Origin: a virus
Reading direction: 5' to 3' (one strand)
DNA: 50,460 bases
Virus record (IMG/VR): IMGVR_UViG_3300028114_000019
Span: 1 to 50,460 of that record
This document shows, one piece after another, positions 49,218 through 50,460 of this stretch; position 1 is the first letter of the stretch, and every line of letters begins with the position of its first letter. The translations under genes were made by a program, and so were the position numbers. The notes under the pieces are model-generated. The model saw only the letters and a program-made list of their open reading frames with translations. It searched no databases and was not told the origin of the DNA.

Positions 49218-49537
49218 CAGTAGAAAACGATAACATTGTGAACAGTACCACTATGAATAGCTGTTATAGACATAGGTACAATTGAGTCAGCATTCAAACG
49301 CACTAATGGGATCTGCTGGCCGGGTGTATCAGTCATCTCAACTGTTAGGTAATGATCTTGACCAGCATCAGTCATAAAATAAAATCCACGAGCGGCAGAA
49401 AAACGTTTTAGCCCACTTGCAGGCACATAATGAAAACCACTTGCATAAGGTAAGGTCGAAGATTGCCCATATACAGATCCAAAAGCTCTAACGTCCATAA
49501 CAACAAAAGTTTTTCTAAGTTTAACCGTATTTTTCAC
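49217..49537 (-). CDS. Small beta-rich protein, possible head/fibre decoration
   Basis: 106 residues, GTG start at 49537; a later ATG (MDVRAFGS) is possible. Strand-rich, with ASGFHYVPASGLKRFSAARG and HYLTVEMTDTPGQ. It shares the YASG/ASG turns of the virion proteins in this window. It overlaps the DUF3310 gene by 17 bases. Role unknown. Confidence 0.55.
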   Translation of the reverse strand: MKNTVKLRKTFVVMDVRAFGSVYGQSSTLPYASGFHYVPASGLKRFSAARGFYFMTDAGQDHYLTVEMTDTPGQQIPLVRLNADSIVPMSITAIHSGTVHNVIVFY

Positions 49538-49802
49538 AAATAATTATTAAACGTCTCAAATACCACGCGCATTTTTTTAAGTCCTCAACACCGTTTTTAT
49601 GCTCAGTTCTCCACAAGTACTTTAAACAGGCTCCGCGACAGTACGCTTTAAACCCTTCAACACCTAAAGCAGACTCAATGGCATCAATACACTCGACAGC
49701 ACCTTGTGTGTAGTGCGATGGACTGTTGACTGGATCTTCTGAAGTTTTTAGAGGTTCCATAGAATCAAATTCATTGAATAAGAAGGCATCGGATTGGGTC
49801 AC
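49521..49802 (-). CDS. DUF3310 family protein
   Basis: 93 residues, GTG start at 49802. The DUF3310 pattern is clear: DPVNSPSHYTQGAVECID, then GFKAYCRGACLKYLWR, then HKNGVEDLKKCAWYLRRLI. The family is widespread in phages and related to nucleotide kinase-like gene neighbourhoods, but its activity is unproven. It is 3 bases from the glycosyltransferase stop. Confidence 0.85.
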   Translation of the reverse strand: MTQSDAFLFNEFDSMEPLKTSEDPVNSPSHYTQGAVECIDAIESALGVEGFKAYCRGACLKYLWRTEHKNGVEDLKKCAWYLRRLIIICEKYG

Positions 49803-49805
49803 AAA

Positions 49806-50460
49806 CTACACGCTGAACATCTGAGTTATATCTAACAAAGATAAATTTTCTGCAGACAAAACTTTACTGTATTTTGTATCTAGGTGCTCAAGCAGCCCGC
49901 AGGGGGCTATGCAGAGTTTACCTCGTTCTTTAATCAACGGCACAACACGGCGGTGCTCCTGTTCAAAAGCAAGTTTTTCAAAAGCAAGTCCCATAGAACT
50001 TCTATCAGCAATCGGCCAACAACGAAATTTCGTCAAGTTAAAACTTTTTATAGGATCGCAACTGTCAGAAACGATGTATTCATCAGCCATATCCTGATCT
50101 AGTATCATCATTCCCATATAAGGATTACCTAGAGACACAAAACAAACAAAATCATCGTAAGGCGTTATGAAAGTTTGAGCTTTATACGGTCTTTCGCCCC
50201 ACACGGATTTTGTAGGTCCGTTTAACTCCCATCTTCGGTAGTTATCAAAGGGTATGGATCGTTCATTAAAACGCTCAAATCGACAAAAACCAGGTTCTAG
50301 GTTTAACTCCTTTAACTTATCTTTCCAGGATATCCAATAGTCAAAATGTTTATGCGTGAAAAGCATATCATTTTCTGTATATACATAAAAATCATGCGTT
50401 TTTGCTTGAACGGCTTGTATCAAAAGAGGTTTGTGCGCCCAAGTTAAACTAAAACCTGTG
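49806..50460 (-). CDS. Glycosyltransferase-like protein, 5'-truncated by the window end
   Basis: At least 217 residues; the frame stays open to base 50460 (T-GFSLTWAHKPLLIQAVQAK and onward). The run THDFYVYTENDMLFTHKHFDYW has the Asp/Glu-rich metal motif expected of a GT-A type transferase (YTENDM), followed by WKDKLKELNLEPGFCRFE. This resembles virus-encoded glycosyltransferases that act on glycan chains. N-terminus is outside the window. Together with the GT17 pair it forms a three-transferase cluster. Confidence 0.65.
   Translation of the reverse strand, partial: TGFSLTWAHKPLLIQAVQAKTHDFYVYTENDMLFTHKHFDYWISWKDKLKELNLEPGFCRFERFNERSIPFDNYRRWELNGPTKSVWGERPYKAQTFITPYDDFVCFVSLGNPYMGMMILDQDMADEYIVSDSCDPIKSFNLTKFRCWPIADRSSMGLAFEKLAFEQEHRRVVPLIKERGKLCIAPCGLLEHLDTKYSKVLSAENLSLLDITQMFSV

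Noticed and set aside
1-50460. tRNA genes
   Set aside because: I looked in the intergenic stretches for cloverleaf-type arms and found none that I could support; a tRNA search program is needed for certainty.

Overview
The window looks like part of a double-stranded DNA phage genome, most likely a cyanophage of a picocyanobacterium (Synechococcus or Cyanobium type). The evidence is phage portal, scaffold, major capsid protein, endolysin, tail-collar and fibre genes, a ThyX thymidylate synthase, tight gene packing with stop/start overlaps (TAATG, ATGA, TTGA), and two small genes (17153-17696) of a type I associate with picocyanobacteria and their phages. Two copies of the cyanobacterial HIP1 octamer GCGATCGC (5776, 40804) fit weakly. 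Both ends cut through genes, so this is a fragment of a larger genome. No terminase, DNA polymerase, tape-measure or sheath gene is recognisable here.

Layout. (1) 1-8158, plus strand: a truncated repeat protein, an HNH-fold/HTH protein, an SSB, a gene of unknown role, a terminator, a methyltransferase-like protein lacking its catalytic motif, a PD-(D/E)XK nuclease, a 925-residue primase/SF3 helicase and a membrane protein. This is the replication and recombination module. (2) 8151-12902, mostly minus: thyX in a coupled operon, a small HNH protein, a GH24+C39 endolysin and small basic proteins. A plus-strand holin-like gene sits here too. (3) 13035-17998: a 974-residue probable virion protein and small accessory genes, with an operator-like repeat region at 17035-17076. 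(4) 18083-26484, minus: tail-collar and fibre genes, including two proteins of about 500 residues built on 14-residue ASGN repeats. (5) 26823-29609, plus: an island of DNA-binding proteins ending in a degenerate Dam methyltransferase. (6) 29560-40814, minus: virion proteins including a lambda-R-like transglycosylase and a SWIM-motif protein. A plus-strand HTH-Dps cassette interrupts it at 32186-32997. (7) 40829-47108, minus: major capsid protein split by a group I intron with a LAGLIDADG endonuclease, then scaffold and portal genes that share 497 nt in two reading frames. (8) 47136-50460, minus: two tandem GT17 glycosyltransferases, small proteins, a DUF3310 protein and a further glycosyltransferase running off the end.

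How it works together. The plus-strand left module would copy the genome, with ThyX supplying dTMP. The minus-strand late region would build the particle: portal, scaffold, capsid, the abundant 292-residue protein with its own strong ribosome site and terminator, then fibres. Lysis would use the bifunctional endolysin with one of two holin-like proteins. Plus-strand islands inside the late region carry regulators and a Dps ferritin, probably expressed at a different time. The most unusual items are the intron-split capsid gene, the portal/scaffold dual-coding overlap, the phage-encoded Dps, the two methyltransferase-like proteins without catalytic motifs, and the repeat fibres that share a C-terminal signature.
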